A stretch of DNA of 64,000 nt from assembly GCF_004293625.1 (NCBI RefSeq), contig NZ_CP033040.1, positions 1,488,001 through 1,552,000 of the forward strand, given 5' to 3'. The position numbers and the translations under genes are program-made. This document shows, piece by piece, positions 47,730 through 56,422 of this stretch; position 1 is the stretch's first letter, and every line of letters starts with the position of its first letter. The notes beneath the pieces were generated by a model. That model searched no databases. It had not been told where the DNA came from and saw nothing but the letters and a program-made list of their open reading frames with translations. This stretch comes from Thiomicrorhabdus indica. Its GTDB lineage: Bacteria > Pseudomonadota > Gammaproteobacteria > Thiomicrospirales > Thiomicrospiraceae.

Positions 47730-50258
47730 ATGAACCAATCAATTTTTCCTACAAAAGAATTCAGAGACCTCTCCGTTGATTTTGATAACAGTGATACCCT
47801 TTCATTAAAGATGGATGCTGCTGCAAATATTTTACACGTCAGCAAAAATTGGGAAATCCTTACAGGCTATCCTGAAAAAGACCTTATCAATTCTTCATTT
47901 AAAAACCTACTGCACACAAACTCCATACCGTTTTTCGATAGCTATTTGGAAACATTAAAATCCGAAAAATATATAGTAAATGCGACTCTTAAAATTCAGC
48001 AGAAGAATGGCTGTATTTTCGAAGTGCTAATGCTTGCGAGACAAATCGATGATGTTACCGATGAAAATAATACTCAAATATTTATTGCAGAGTTCCGCAC
48101 ACTTGAGTATTACATGCATTCTGTTAAAGCAATTGAAGAGCTCTTAACAAAAGAACGATTTTTATCCAAAAGTCATAAACTTAGAGCTGATATTGCAGAG
48201 CTGACTTTAAAAACTCCGAGTGCATCAGAGTTTTTGACTAGTATTAAAAAACTTCTCAGTAATCAACCTGAATTATCTGTTAATTTATCTGAATTAACTG
48301 TAAAAACATTAGATAACGATCTTAACCGGCCGGTAACTATTTCTCATCAACCTCCGACCGCAGTTTCATCTGATTCAAGCTATGATCAAGTGCAATTTTC
48401 AGATCCTTTACCTTTGGTTGAAACAAATATAAATATTCAGGTCCTCTGTCCAAATAACCACCAAAATTCTTATTATTTCAACCTAAAACTCCACTGCTTT
48501 GAAATTTTGGTAACACCTTGGCTTGAAATACTCGAAGAAAGCTTTGTCCAAATTTACACAAACCTAGAACACCTTCATAATCATTTCGTGTTGCAAAAGA
48601 CACAACATCAGCTCCAAAGTCTTGTTGAAAATGTCCATGCGATTGGTTTTGAAGTTGATTTAGAAAAAAAAGTTTTTTGCTTCGTTTCGCCTAAAATCTT
48701 CGAAATCCTCGGCTACCAAATCAATGACTGGCACAATATAGAGCAATGGTTGGCACTGATTCACAATGAAGATCGCTTAATGGTCAGACGCTTATTCGAT
48801 GCAAAAGATATTCATGCACAAGAAAATAAAAGTCAGAATTTATCATTTCGAATTCGTCATAAAAACGGACAGTTTATCTGGGTATTAGCGCATATAACTT
48901 ATCAATTAACGGAAACTCATTCAGCCTGCATCTTAGGCGTACTTATTGACATTTCAGAACAAAAAAGCATTGAAGCCTCACTTGAACTTGCGGTTAAAGA
49001 CGCAAACCAATTAACTCAAGAACAGCAAACTTTCTTATCGCTGTTTGATATGGGAGATATCGTTTTATTCAAATGGCGCAATAATAAAAACTGGAATGTT
49101 GATTATGTCTCATTAAGTGTCGAGTGTTTATTAGGCTATACCCCTGAAGACTTTACAGAAGCCGGAAAACTATACGCCAACTGTATTCACCCCCACGATC
49201 TAAGTCGTGTATTGAGCGAAGTTGAAAATGCGATTGCAACCAACCAAACCTTCTTTAGACATCAGCCTTACAGAATCGTTGATATTCACAATCAAGTAAA
49301 ATGGGTCTCTGACATTACATACATTCTTCGAGATTCCAGCCATGAAATTATTAATTTCATCGGATATGTCTACGATGTCACTCTTGAGCACGACTCACAT
49401 TCACAATTGCAAAGCATACTGGATATGCAAGAAAGCATCATCATTGTCACCAACGGAAGAAAAATTCAATTCGCGAACAAACGATTTTTGAATTTCTTTA
49501 ATTCTCCGGACTTGAAGGCCTTCTTAACCCATTCTGATTGTATCTGTGACTATTTTGTCGCCTACAAAGACCACTATGTGAAACCATATGAACAGGCAGA
49601 CTGGCTGCAAGACTTAATGAAGCTACCTGAAAGTAAACGCCTTGTTGCACTTGAACGAGGACGAGATACCATTGGCTCATTTAAAGTTCAAATTAGCCAC
49701 TTAACGGATGTCTCTTCGGTTGTCAGCTTTACCGACATTACAGAAACACTTCGAGAAAAAGATTACTTTCAATATTTGTCACATCATGACCGTTTAACAG
49801 GTAGCTTCAATCGCGAGTATTTACACCACCGCTTTGAGAAGCTAATTGCTGCCACCAAGCGTAACAACCAACATTTAGGTTTAATTCTAATTGATATTGA
49901 CCACTTTAAGAAAATCAATGATGAATACGGACACAACCTTGGAGATGATGTCCTTAAATCTTTAGCGGAACTCATCCAAGAAAATATCCGCATCCATGAC
50001 AGATTAATCCGATGGGGAGGAGAAGAGTTCATTCTTGTCGCAGAAGTTGACGGTATTGAATCGACAGGTGTTCTTGCTGAACACTTGCGCTATCTAACCG
50101 AACAGAAACGTTTTCCTCGGAACCTGACAATCACAGCTAGTTTTGGAATTACCATTGTCGATGACAATGAAAGCCTTAAATCAGCCATTGAGCGTGCCGA
50201 TATCGCGCTATACCGTGCAAAAAATGCAGGTAGAAATCAAGTAGAGGTTGAAGTTTAG
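47730..50258 (+). CDS. Multi-PAS diguanylate cyclase
   Basis: An 842-residue soluble protein with several PAS/PAC domains. One is at the N-terminus (about 20-130). Two PAS_3-like domains are at about 300-410 and 440-550. A further PAS-like region lies before the C-terminal GGDEF domain (about 675-840). The catalytic motif is GGEEF at about 760, with LIDIDHFKKINDEYGH substrate-binding residues. No membrane helix is present. It should make c-di-GMP in response to a cytoplasmic ligand or redox signal. One exact palindrome lies at 48325 (Asn-Arg-Pro-Val). Confidence 0.9.
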   Translation: MNQSIFPTKEFRDLSVDFDNSDTLSLKMDAAANILHVSKNWEILTGYPEKDLINSSFKNLLHTNSIPFFDSYLETLKSEKYIVNATLKIQQKNGCIFEVLMLARQIDDVTDENNTQIFIAEFRTLEYYMHSVKAIEELLTKERFLSKSHKLRADIAELTLKTPSASEFLTSIKKLLSNQPELSVNLSELTVKTLDNDLNRPVTISHQPPTAVSSDSSYDQVQFSDPLPLVETNINIQVLCPNNHQNSYYFNLKLHCFEILVTPWLEILEESFVQIYTNLEHLHNHFVLQKTQHQLQSLVENVHAIGFEVDLEKKVFCFVSPKIFEILGYQINDWHNIEQWLALIHNEDRLMVRRLFDAKDIHAQENKSQNLSFRIRHKNGQFIWVLAHITYQLTETHSACILGVLIDISEQKSIEASLELAVKDANQLTQEQQTFLSLFDMGDIVLFKWRNNKNWNVDYVSLSVECLLGYTPEDFTEAGKLYANCIHPHDLSRVLSEVENAIATNQTFFRHQPYRIVDIHNQVKWVSDITYILRDSSHEIINFIGYVYDVTLEHDSHSQLQSILDMQESIIIVTNGRKIQFANKRFLNFFNSPDLKAFLTHSDCICDYFVAYKDHYVKPYEQADWLQDLMKLPESKRLVALERGRDTIGSFKVQISHLTDVSSVVSFTDITETLREKDYFQYLSHHDRLTGSFNREYLHHRFEKLIAATKRNNQHLGLILIDIDHFKKINDEYGHNLGDDVLKSLAELIQENIRIHDRLIRWGGEEFILVAEVDGIESTGVLAEHLRYLTEQKRFPRNLTITASFGITIVDDNESLKSAIERADIALYRAKNAGRNQVEVEV
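48325..48334. repeat. Iterated palindrome ACCGGCCGGT
   Basis: Exact copy in the multi-PAS cyclase gene, read as Asn-Arg-Pro-Val, in a poorly conserved interdomain linker. Confidence 0.9.
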
Positions 50259-50270
50259 TTATGGTTTACA

Positions 50271-50299
50271 AAAAAGCCTGTCTAACTGACAGGCTTTAA
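50271..50299. terminator. Bidirectional terminator after the multi-PAS cyclase and cheV
   Basis: A perfect stem AAAGCCTGTC / GACAGGCTTT with a 5-base loop, between convergent genes. Confidence 0.85.
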
Positions 50300-50336
50300 A
50301 GAATGTTCATGCTATAACGAGATGAACCAGTTTAAG

Positions 50337-51323
50337 CTAAATTTTTTCACGGTCACCATAAAGATCAACTTGAACTTTAGCAATCGTCTCTAAAATTAAA
50401 TCCGTATCCACTTTACCAATAAAATAATTAGCGCCCATATCAATGACCTCTCTGCTGTTGTTATCACTGGTCATTGAGGTATGTACAATAATTGGCAAAT
50501 TTTTCGTTTTTGAACTACTGCGCAATTCACGGATGACTGTATGACCAGAAGCAGCTGGCATTTCCAAATCCGTAAATACCATTGAAATATCATCCAGTGT
50601 TTCCAATGAACCGATATAGTCCAGCAATAATCTCCCATTATCGAAAGCCAAAAATTTTAACTTTAGTTGATCAAACACCATTGCCATGTATTTCTGAATT
50701 GATTTGGAGTCTTCAGCAAACAAAATGGTCTTTTCATAAATCTCAGGGTAAAGTTCTATACCTTTATCTCCGACACTTTCAGCTGAGGCAAAAATCTTCT
50801 GCGCCATCGTTGGCATGGCTTCAATCAACAACTTCTCAATATCTAAAATAAAGCAAAGTGTATCAGTATTGTTTAAATAGGTATGATTGACAATCTGATT
50901 GGTCTTAACATTCACATTGTAGTTGTCTGCAGGTCGGATATCAGACCACTCTTTTTCTTCGACCCCATAGATATGTGAAACACGAAGTCCGACAAAATTA
51001 TGACTAAAATCAGCAACAATAATAATCGACTTTTCGCGTTCCTCTTCCGTCATTTCAAAGCCCATCCATTTCGGCAAATCGATAACAGGTAAATAAACGC
51101 CGCGGAGCTCAATCATGCCTTCAATTAAAGAATTACTGTCTGGCATCGAAGAAACTTCATAAGCTCTTCCTTCTAATACTTCTCGAACTTTAAAAACGTT
51201 AATTCCGTAATATGGAGGTTCATAGTTTTCCTTCTCAAACTGCACTTGGAAAATCATTAAACTCAACTGATTGTTCTGACTTAAACGAGCGGTTTTTTCG
51301 ACTTGCTCTAGTGTTGTAGACAT
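50337..51323 (-). CDS. cheV: Chemotaxis protein CheV
   Basis: A 328-residue CheW-REC fusion. The CheW domain (about 20-180) has GINVFKVREVLEG and IEGMIELRGVYLPVIDLPKWMG. The receiver domain (about 195-325) has the phosphoacceptor Asp in MVFTDLEMPAASG, the upstream acidic pair in FAEDSKS, and the Lys in YFIGKVD. CheV couples chemoreceptors to CheA and adapts the signal. The neighbouring c-di-GMP genes suggest shared control of motility. Confidence 0.93.
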   Translation of the reverse strand: MSTTLEQVEKTARLSQNNQLSLMIFQVQFEKENYEPPYYGINVFKVREVLEGRAYEVSSMPDSNSLIEGMIELRGVYLPVIDLPKWMGFEMTEEEREKSIIIVADFSHNFVGLRVSHIYGVEEKEWSDIRPADNYNVNVKTNQIVNHTYLNNTDTLCFILDIEKLLIEAMPTMAQKIFASAESVGDKGIELYPEIYEKTILFAEDSKSIQKYMAMVFDQLKLKFLAFDNGRLLLDYIGSLETLDDISMVFTDLEMPAASGHTVIRELRSSSKTKNLPIIVHTSMTSDNNSREVIDMGANYFIGKVDTDLILETIAKVQVDLYGDREKI

Positions 51324-51485
51324 AAACCCTTCCTCTTGGAGACGGATGCATTCAATAATTTTGCAAACCTCATCCTACGAATATAAATTATTTTCTATGA
51401 TTCTAACTAAGCTAAAAAAGATTGCGACTTTTTTCTTCCGGATATAATGGATAAAATCGATAAGAGTTGATTTCGCTTAGCGTTT

Positions 51486-52172
51486 TTAACGTTCATGATT
51501 ACTGGAAGTATTTCCTTCAAGTAAAACTTTTATCGGCTTAAAAGACTTTCGGTAGCCATCAATCAGTCCAAACTTTTTAATCTTCTCAAGATGCTCTGCT
51601 GTGGGATATCCTTTGTGTTTTGCAAATCCATATTCAGGATACTTTTCATCTAACTCAATCATTTGTCGATCACGATACACTTTAGCAATAATGGAAGCCG
51701 CACTAATTTCTGCAACCTTAGCGTCACCTTTCACCACGGTTTCAGCCACATGGGACAGCTGCGGCGCGCGGTTACCATCGACATAGACCCGTTCAATTTC
51801 AATCTGTTTTTGCCGAGCAATTTCACCAACTTGATTCATAGCGCGCTGCATCGCAAGCATTGTTGCTTGCAAAATATTGATTTCATCAATCTCTGCTGGT
51901 GTTGCTACACCAATGGCAAACGCAAGTGCTTCCTCGCGAATTAGCTCGCTTAACACCTCTCGTTTGCCTTCAGTTAGTTTTTTTGAATCCTGCAGAGCCA
52001 AGCTACAACCGGCCGGTAAAATAACCGCAGCAGCAACGACTTCACCGATTAAAGGGCCTCGTCCAACCTCATCAATTCCAGCAATAGTTCCTGTTAAGCT
52101 TCGATAACCATATTCATTGAGATTGTTTTGAATTGAGGGAAATAGTTCAGATTGTTGCGCAATTTGTGACAT
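51486..52172 (-). CDS. rnhB: Ribonuclease HII
   Basis: A 228-residue RNase HII, which removes single ribonucleotides from DNA and RNA primers. Catalytic acids are seen in [23 protein letters not shown], in [10 protein letters not shown] and in [16 protein letters not shown]. It contains an exact palindrome, read as Leu-Pro-Ala-Gly, in the loop between AAVIL and DSKKL that is variable in the family. It is the last gene of the lpx cluster. Confidence 0.95.
   Translation of the reverse strand: MSQIAQQSELFPSIQNNLNEYGYRSLTGTIAGIDEVGRGPLIGEVVAAAVILPAGCSLALQDSKKLTEGKREVLSELIREEALAFAIGVATPAEIDEINILQATMLAMQRAMNQVGEIARQKQIEIERVYVDGNRAPQLSHVAETVVKGDAKVAEISAASIIAKVYRDRQMIELDEKYPEYGFAKHKGYPTAEHLEKIKKFGLIDGYRKSFKPIKVLLEGNTSSNHER
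52008..52017. repeat. Iterated palindrome ACCGGCCGGT
   Basis: Exact copy in rnhB, read as Leu-Pro-Ala-Gly (ILPAGCS), in a loop between conserved blocks. Confidence 0.9.
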
Positions 52173-52193
52173 ATAAAATCAGCTGTATTCGTT

Positions 52194-53444
52194 TTATTGG
52201 TTTACTTTTAATGCCCATTGATCAATTGCATCTGCAGCCAATTTAGCCGAATCCACATTAAGCACTTGATACTGTTTTTTAAAGGCAGAAATTTGGGCGG
52301 CACGAACCGTTTGATTTTCAATGACTTCAGTCATGTGTTGGAATATTTCAATCGCATTCGCCCGATCTTGAATACACTCGGTAACCAAATTTTTTTGTTC
52401 GAGTACATTCGGTAATCCAACCCATTGCGTTGTTGCTAATCGTTTCATAATCCAGTAAGAGATTGGATGAACTTTTATTGCAATGACCATTGGAAGTTCG
52501 TAAAGCGCACACTCTAATGATGCTGTACCAGAGGTTACCAAAGCTTGATCCGCAAGCTGTAAACAATCCGACATATGACCAACAAAACAGTGGATTGACG
52601 AAGTGACATTATTTTTGTACGCCAATTCTTCAATTTTGATTTTTGCATGCTCATTAACGACAGGAAACACGAACTGCATTTCAGGATATTGATAATGCAA
52701 TTTTTCTACAACTTCCAGATACACTGGCGCCATTTGCTCAATCTCACTGGAACGAGAACCAACTAGGACGGCAGTATAACTAAGACGATCATCTAGTTGT
52801 AGTTTTGCGCAGCTATCGACCTTAGATAAAGCCCCTATTCGCTTTGCCGCTAATGGATGCCCGACATATTGAACCGGGATTTGATAACGTTGATAAATCG
52901 GTGGTTCAAAAGGAAATAAGACCAAGACACCCGAAACCGATTCTCTGATCTTATTTAAACGCTTTTCTCGCCATGCCCAAACCGATGGCCCGACATAATG
53001 AACCGCTGGAATTCCAGCTTGCTTAAGATTTTTCTCTAAGGTGAAATTAAAATCCGGAGCATCAATTCCAATAAAAGCATCTGGTTCTAGAGAGATTAAC
53101 CGGCCGGTTAATTCTTTTCGCAATTTCAAAAGTTTCCGTAAAGATTTCAGTACTTCAAAAAAGCCCATTATTGAAAGCCATTCCATCGGATACCAGCTTT
53201 CAAAACCCAAAGCCTGCATTTTAGGCCCGCCAATACCAACAAACTTTGCTTGAGGATAACGTTTTATTAGCTCTTGAATTAGGTTGGCACCTAAAGTATC
53301 ACCAGAAGCCTCACCAGCAACCATTGCAAATACAACCGCTTTATTATGAGAGGAATTTGTATGAACAGATTGATTAATCGTATTAGAAACAATAAAAGCC
53401 TCTTTAGAGGCTTTTAGCAATGACTTTGAATTTTCAATAGACAT
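52194..53444 (-). CDS. lpxB: Lipid-A-disaccharide synthase
   Basis: A 416-residue glycosyltransferase joining UDP-diacylglucosamine and lipid X in lipid A synthesis. Conserved blocks are VAGEASGDTLGANLI (about 42-56), GIGGPKMQALGF, HYVGPSVWAWREKR, YVGHPLA and SGTASLECALYELPMV. The N-terminus is about 30 residues longer than usual, and a terminator-like hairpin lies in that part. No alternative start codon exists near the conserved VAGEASGD block. One exact palindrome (53099) is read as Thr-Gly-Arg. Confidence 0.93.
   Translation of the reverse strand: MSIENSKSLLKASKEAFIVSNTINQSVHTNSSHNKAVVFAMVAGEASGDTLGANLIQELIKRYPQAKFVGIGGPKMQALGFESWYPMEWLSIMGFFEVLKSLRKLLKLRKELTGRLISLEPDAFIGIDAPDFNFTLEKNLKQAGIPAVHYVGPSVWAWREKRLNKIRESVSGVLVLFPFEPPIYQRYQIPVQYVGHPLAAKRIGALSKVDSCAKLQLDDRLSYTAVLVGSRSSEIEQMAPVYLEVVEKLHYQYPEMQFVFPVVNEHAKIKIEELAYKNNVTSSIHCFVGHMSDCLQLADQALVTSGTASLECALYELPMVIAIKVHPISYWIMKRLATTQWVGLPNVLEQKNLVTECIQDRANAIEIFQHMTEVIENQTVRAAQISAFKKQYQVLNVDSAKLAADAIDQWALKVNQ
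53099..53108. repeat. Iterated palindrome ACCGGCCGGT
   Basis: Exact copy in lpxB, read as Thr-Gly-Arg. It is the last copy in the window. Confidence 0.9.
53394..53415 (-). terminator. Terminator-like hairpin within the 5' codons of lpxB
   Basis: A perfect 22-base inverted repeat (AAAAGCCTCT and AGAGGCTTTT, two-base centre) lies 29-50 bases into lpxB. On the minus strand it ends in four T residues. It could terminate some transcripts from lpxA or modulate lpxB translation. Confidence 0.45.
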
Positions 53445-53449
53445 AGGAA

Positions 53450-54220
53450 TTATCGAATGATTCCTCTTTGAGATTTTCTTATAAAATTAATCATATCGGA
53501 TAAAGTTTCGAGACTGTCATTCATCTCTTCTAGGGTTTCCAATGCAGACTGTAAACCTAAATTGGCTTTATAGAGTTTACGGTACGCTTTTCTAACCAAT
53601 CGGATCTGATCATCAGAAAAATCTCGACGCTTAAGACCTTCGGTATTCACACCTCGTGCCGTTGCAATATTTCCTGAAACAATCACAAAATTAGGAACAT
53701 CTTGATTGATAACCGACCCCATTCCACAAAATGAATGCTCACCAATAGCGCAAAACTGATGCACCAAAGTGTAACCTCCAAGAATTGCCCAGTCATTGAC
53801 CGTAACATGACCAGCAAGTGCAACTGCATTAGCAAGAATGGTATGATTACCTACTCGGCAATCATGAGCAATATGCACATTTGCCATCACCCAATTATCA
53901 TCCCCAATAATAGTTTTTCCAGTATCCTGAATCGTTCCACGATTTATCGTTATATTCTCTCGAAAAGTGTTCCCATTTCCGATAATTAACTCTGTTGGTT
54001 CGCCTGCATACTTTTTATCTTGTGGTTCAGCACCAATCGAAGAAAATGGAAAAAAACGATTATTTTCACCAATCGTTGTTGGACCACTCACATAAACATG
54101 TGAATCAAGCTTTGATCCTTTACTAATCTTGACCGGCCCCTCTATAACACAGTAGGGACCAATACTCACCTGCTCATCAATTTGAGCTTCAGAAGCTATA
54201 ATCGCCGTTGGATGAATCAC
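53450..54220 (-). CDS. lpxA: UDP-N-acetylglucosamine acyltransferase LpxA
   Basis: A 256-residue left-handed beta-helix acyltransferase, the first step in lipid A synthesis. The hexapeptide pattern is clear through residue 190, and the catalytic His lies in NVHIAHDCRVG. The family features ENITINRGT and GEHSFCGMGSVI are present. It is four bases from fabZ. Confidence 0.97.
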   Translation of the reverse strand: MIHPTAIIASEAQIDEQVSIGPYCVIEGPVKISKGSKLDSHVYVSGPTTIGENNRFFPFSSIGAEPQDKKYAGEPTELIIGNGNTFRENITINRGTIQDTGKTIIGDDNWVMANVHIAHDCRVGNHTILANAVALAGHVTVNDWAILGGYTLVHQFCAIGEHSFCGMGSVINQDVPNFVIVSGNIATARGVNTEGLKRRDFSDDQIRLVRKAYRKLYKANLGLQSALETLEEMNDSLETLSDMINFIRKSQRGIIR

Positions 54221-54223
54221 TAC

Positions 54224-54658
54224 TTAAACCTTACGTTCTGCACACATTAAATCAGCAGAAGCGATGACTTTGCCATCCACCTTGGTAATACACTCAAATT
54301 TCCAAATACCACGCTTGTTTCCGAGTGCTTTTACTTCAAAATCCAAACGGTCACCAGGTACAGCTGGCTGTCGAAAACGTGCATTGTCAACAGCAGCAAG
54401 GTAGTACATGGAGCTGCCATCAGGCTTTTCATCTTGACTACGGAAGGCAAGGATTCCTGTGCATTGTGCCATTGCTTCAATAATCATGACACCAGGCATA
54501 ATCGGATTATTCGGAAAATGTCCCGTAAACTGTGGTTCGTTAAAAGTAATGTTTTTATACCCTTTTAAACTTTCGTTGGGTGTGAACTCTGTCACTCGGT
54601 CAACCAATAAAAACGGATAACGATGCGGTAAATAGTCAAAAATTTCTTTTACTTCCAT
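54224..54658 (-). CDS. fabZ: 3-hydroxyacyl-ACP dehydratase FabZ
   Basis: A 144-residue hot-dog-fold dehydratase for fatty acid elongation. It begins [22 protein letters not shown], and the active-site His is in [22 protein letters not shown]. It lies between lpxD and lpxA, as in most gammaproteobacteria. Confidence 0.97.
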   Translation of the reverse strand: MEVKEIFDYLPHRYPFLLVDRVTEFTPNESLKGYKNITFNEPQFTGHFPNNPIMPGVMIIEAMAQCTGILAFRSQDEKPDGSSMYYLAAVDNARFRQPAVPGDRLDFEVKALGNKRGIWKFECITKVDGKVIASADLMCAERKV

Positions 54659-54719
54659 GCGACTTCTCTAATTATTTTATATTTTTATTTACAAAAAGCT
54701 TTTGAAAAAACTTTTAGAT

Positions 54720-55778
54720 TTATGACGACTCTGCTTCGGACTCTCTTAACGCATCAATTGTTTGTTGCATCTGCTTAATTTGCTTTGCGAGCTCTTCGAT
54801 TTTCTGAGATTTTACCGTATTTCGCTGCCACTTGCGCGCATCGTAGGCGGGAAAACCTGCATATACACCAGCATTTTTTATAGAGTGCGTCACCCCTGAT
54901 TTGGCATGGAATTGACATTGATCGGCAGTTTCTATATGGCCTGCAAACCCTGCCTGGCCAGCTACCATGTTAAACTGTCCTAATTTAGTGGAACCCGCAA
55001 AACCAGCTTGCGCTGCAATAGCAGATCCTTTACCAATGACAACGTTATGCGCAACATGAACTAAATTATCGATGATGACATCTTCTTCAATAACCGTGTC
55101 ATCAATCGCTCCACGATCAATACATACATTGTTACCGATAGACACTCTATCACCAATTCTAACTCGCCCAATTTGGGGGATTTTATGCCAGCGTTCATTT
55201 TCAAATGCCCAACCAAATCCATCACCACCGATTACCGCTCCGGTTTCAATGATAACCTCACTACCAACAATACAGTCTTTGTGAATGACCACTTGATTTC
55301 CAATAATACAATCATCTCCAATTTCAACACCTGAATGAAGAATGGTTCCAGATCGAATGATAGTATTTTTACCGACTTTAACACCAGAGTGAATCAACAC
55401 ATTATCCTCAACAATCGCACATTTAGAGATACTTGAATCATCAGAAATTCTTTCGATAGCAGAAATGCTTTGTTGCGAAGGCTCTTGCGTATAAAACAAT
55501 TGCATAATTTTTGCAAAAACATAGTGGGGATTCTTCACCCAAAGAAGATTATCGATACGACTAGTGTTGCCATCACAAAATTTTTTATTCGATATAAGTA
55601 GACCCGCACGACTCTCTGCGAGTTGTTTGACAAGTTTTTTTTGAGCAAGATAGCAAAACTGTTCTTGTGTGGCTTTCTTGATACTTTGTACAGATAAGAT
55701 TGAATGTGACTCATTACCTTCGAATGTATATTCAATAGATAAGGAGTCTAGGTAAGAAAGAATTTGAGAAATGTACAC
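54720..55778 (-). CDS. lpxD: UDP-3-O-(3-hydroxyacyl)glucosamine N-acyltransferase LpxD
   Basis: A 352-residue left-handed beta-helix acyltransferase, the third step in lipid A synthesis. The N-terminal uridine-binding part is followed by hexapeptide repeats from about residue 115, with the catalytic His in NLVHVAHNVVIG, and a C-terminal helical extension. It lies downstream of skp. Confidence 0.95.
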   Translation of the reverse strand: MYISQILSYLDSLSIEYTFEGNESHSILSVQSIKKATQEQFCYLAQKKLVKQLAESRAGLLISNKKFCDGNTSRIDNLLWVKNPHYVFAKIMQLFYTQEPSQQSISAIERISDDSSISKCAIVEDNVLIHSGVKVGKNTIIRSGTILHSGVEIGDDCIIGNQVVIHKDCIVGSEVIIETGAVIGGDGFGWAFENERWHKIPQIGRVRIGDRVSIGNNVCIDRGAIDDTVIEEDVIIDNLVHVAHNVVIGKGSAIAAQAGFAGSTKLGQFNMVAGQAGFAGHIETADQCQFHAKSGVTHSIKNAGVYAGFPAYDARKWQRNTVKSQKIEELAKQIKQMQQTIDALRESEAESS

Positions 55779-55789
55779 GTTGTTATTCT

Positions 55790-56329
55790 TTACTTATTGA
55801 AATTGTTTTTTTCTTTATCACCCACGGTGCCCAAGTACTTTAAAACATCTTGAGTAATATCAATACGGCTGTTTGTATAGGCAATACCTTCGTAAAGAAT
55901 CAAATCAAAACCTTGTTTTTCACCAATTTCTTTAATTGCAGCATTGACTAGGTTTTGTAATTTGGCTAATTCTTCATTGCGTCGCAAATTAATAAGCTCT
56001 TGGACATCATTTCGACGTCGTTGAATTTCACGAGTCATCAGGGTCAATTGACGCTCTTTAGCTGTTTTTTGAGTATCACTCATGACCGATTTATTTTTTT
56101 CGTAGTTTTTTTGTTCAGACTCAAGTTCTTGTGCCAGACTTTGGAGCTCACCTTGTTCTTTAGCAAACTCTTTTTTAAGGGAAACCGTTGCGGCTTCCGC
56201 TTGTGGGGCTTTTTCAAGTAACAAAGCTACATTCACAACTCCAAGTTTAGTTTGAGCGTCATTAGCCTGAACAGAAGACATTTGCAAAGCAACCATTAGC
56301 CCTACAATAGTAAACAATGATTTCAACAT
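55790..56329 (-). CDS. skp: Periplasmic chaperone Skp/OmpH family
   Basis: A 179-residue Skp-like chaperone for outer membrane proteins. A signal peptide (to about residue 22, ending VQA) is followed by KLGVVNVALLL and a long coiled-coil arm rich in Glu, Lys and Gln (about 45-120). The C-terminal part ends in a short beta segment. It lies between bamA and lpxD, its usual place. Confidence 0.92.
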   Translation of the reverse strand: MLKSLFTIVGLMVALQMSSVQANDAQTKLGVVNVALLLEKAPQAEAATVSLKKEFAKEQGELQSLAQELESEQKNYEKNKSVMSDTQKTAKERQLTLMTREIQRRRNDVQELINLRRNEELAKLQNLVNAAIKEIGEKQGFDLILYEGIAYTNSRIDITQDVLKYLGTVGDKEKNNFNK

Positions 56330-56422
56330 AAGGTTTTAATTTCCTAGTTTTTCATGTTTTGTTATAAATTTTTAATAATCTTAACGTAATTTTTAACTGT
56401 TAATACCAATTTTATGCGCTTT

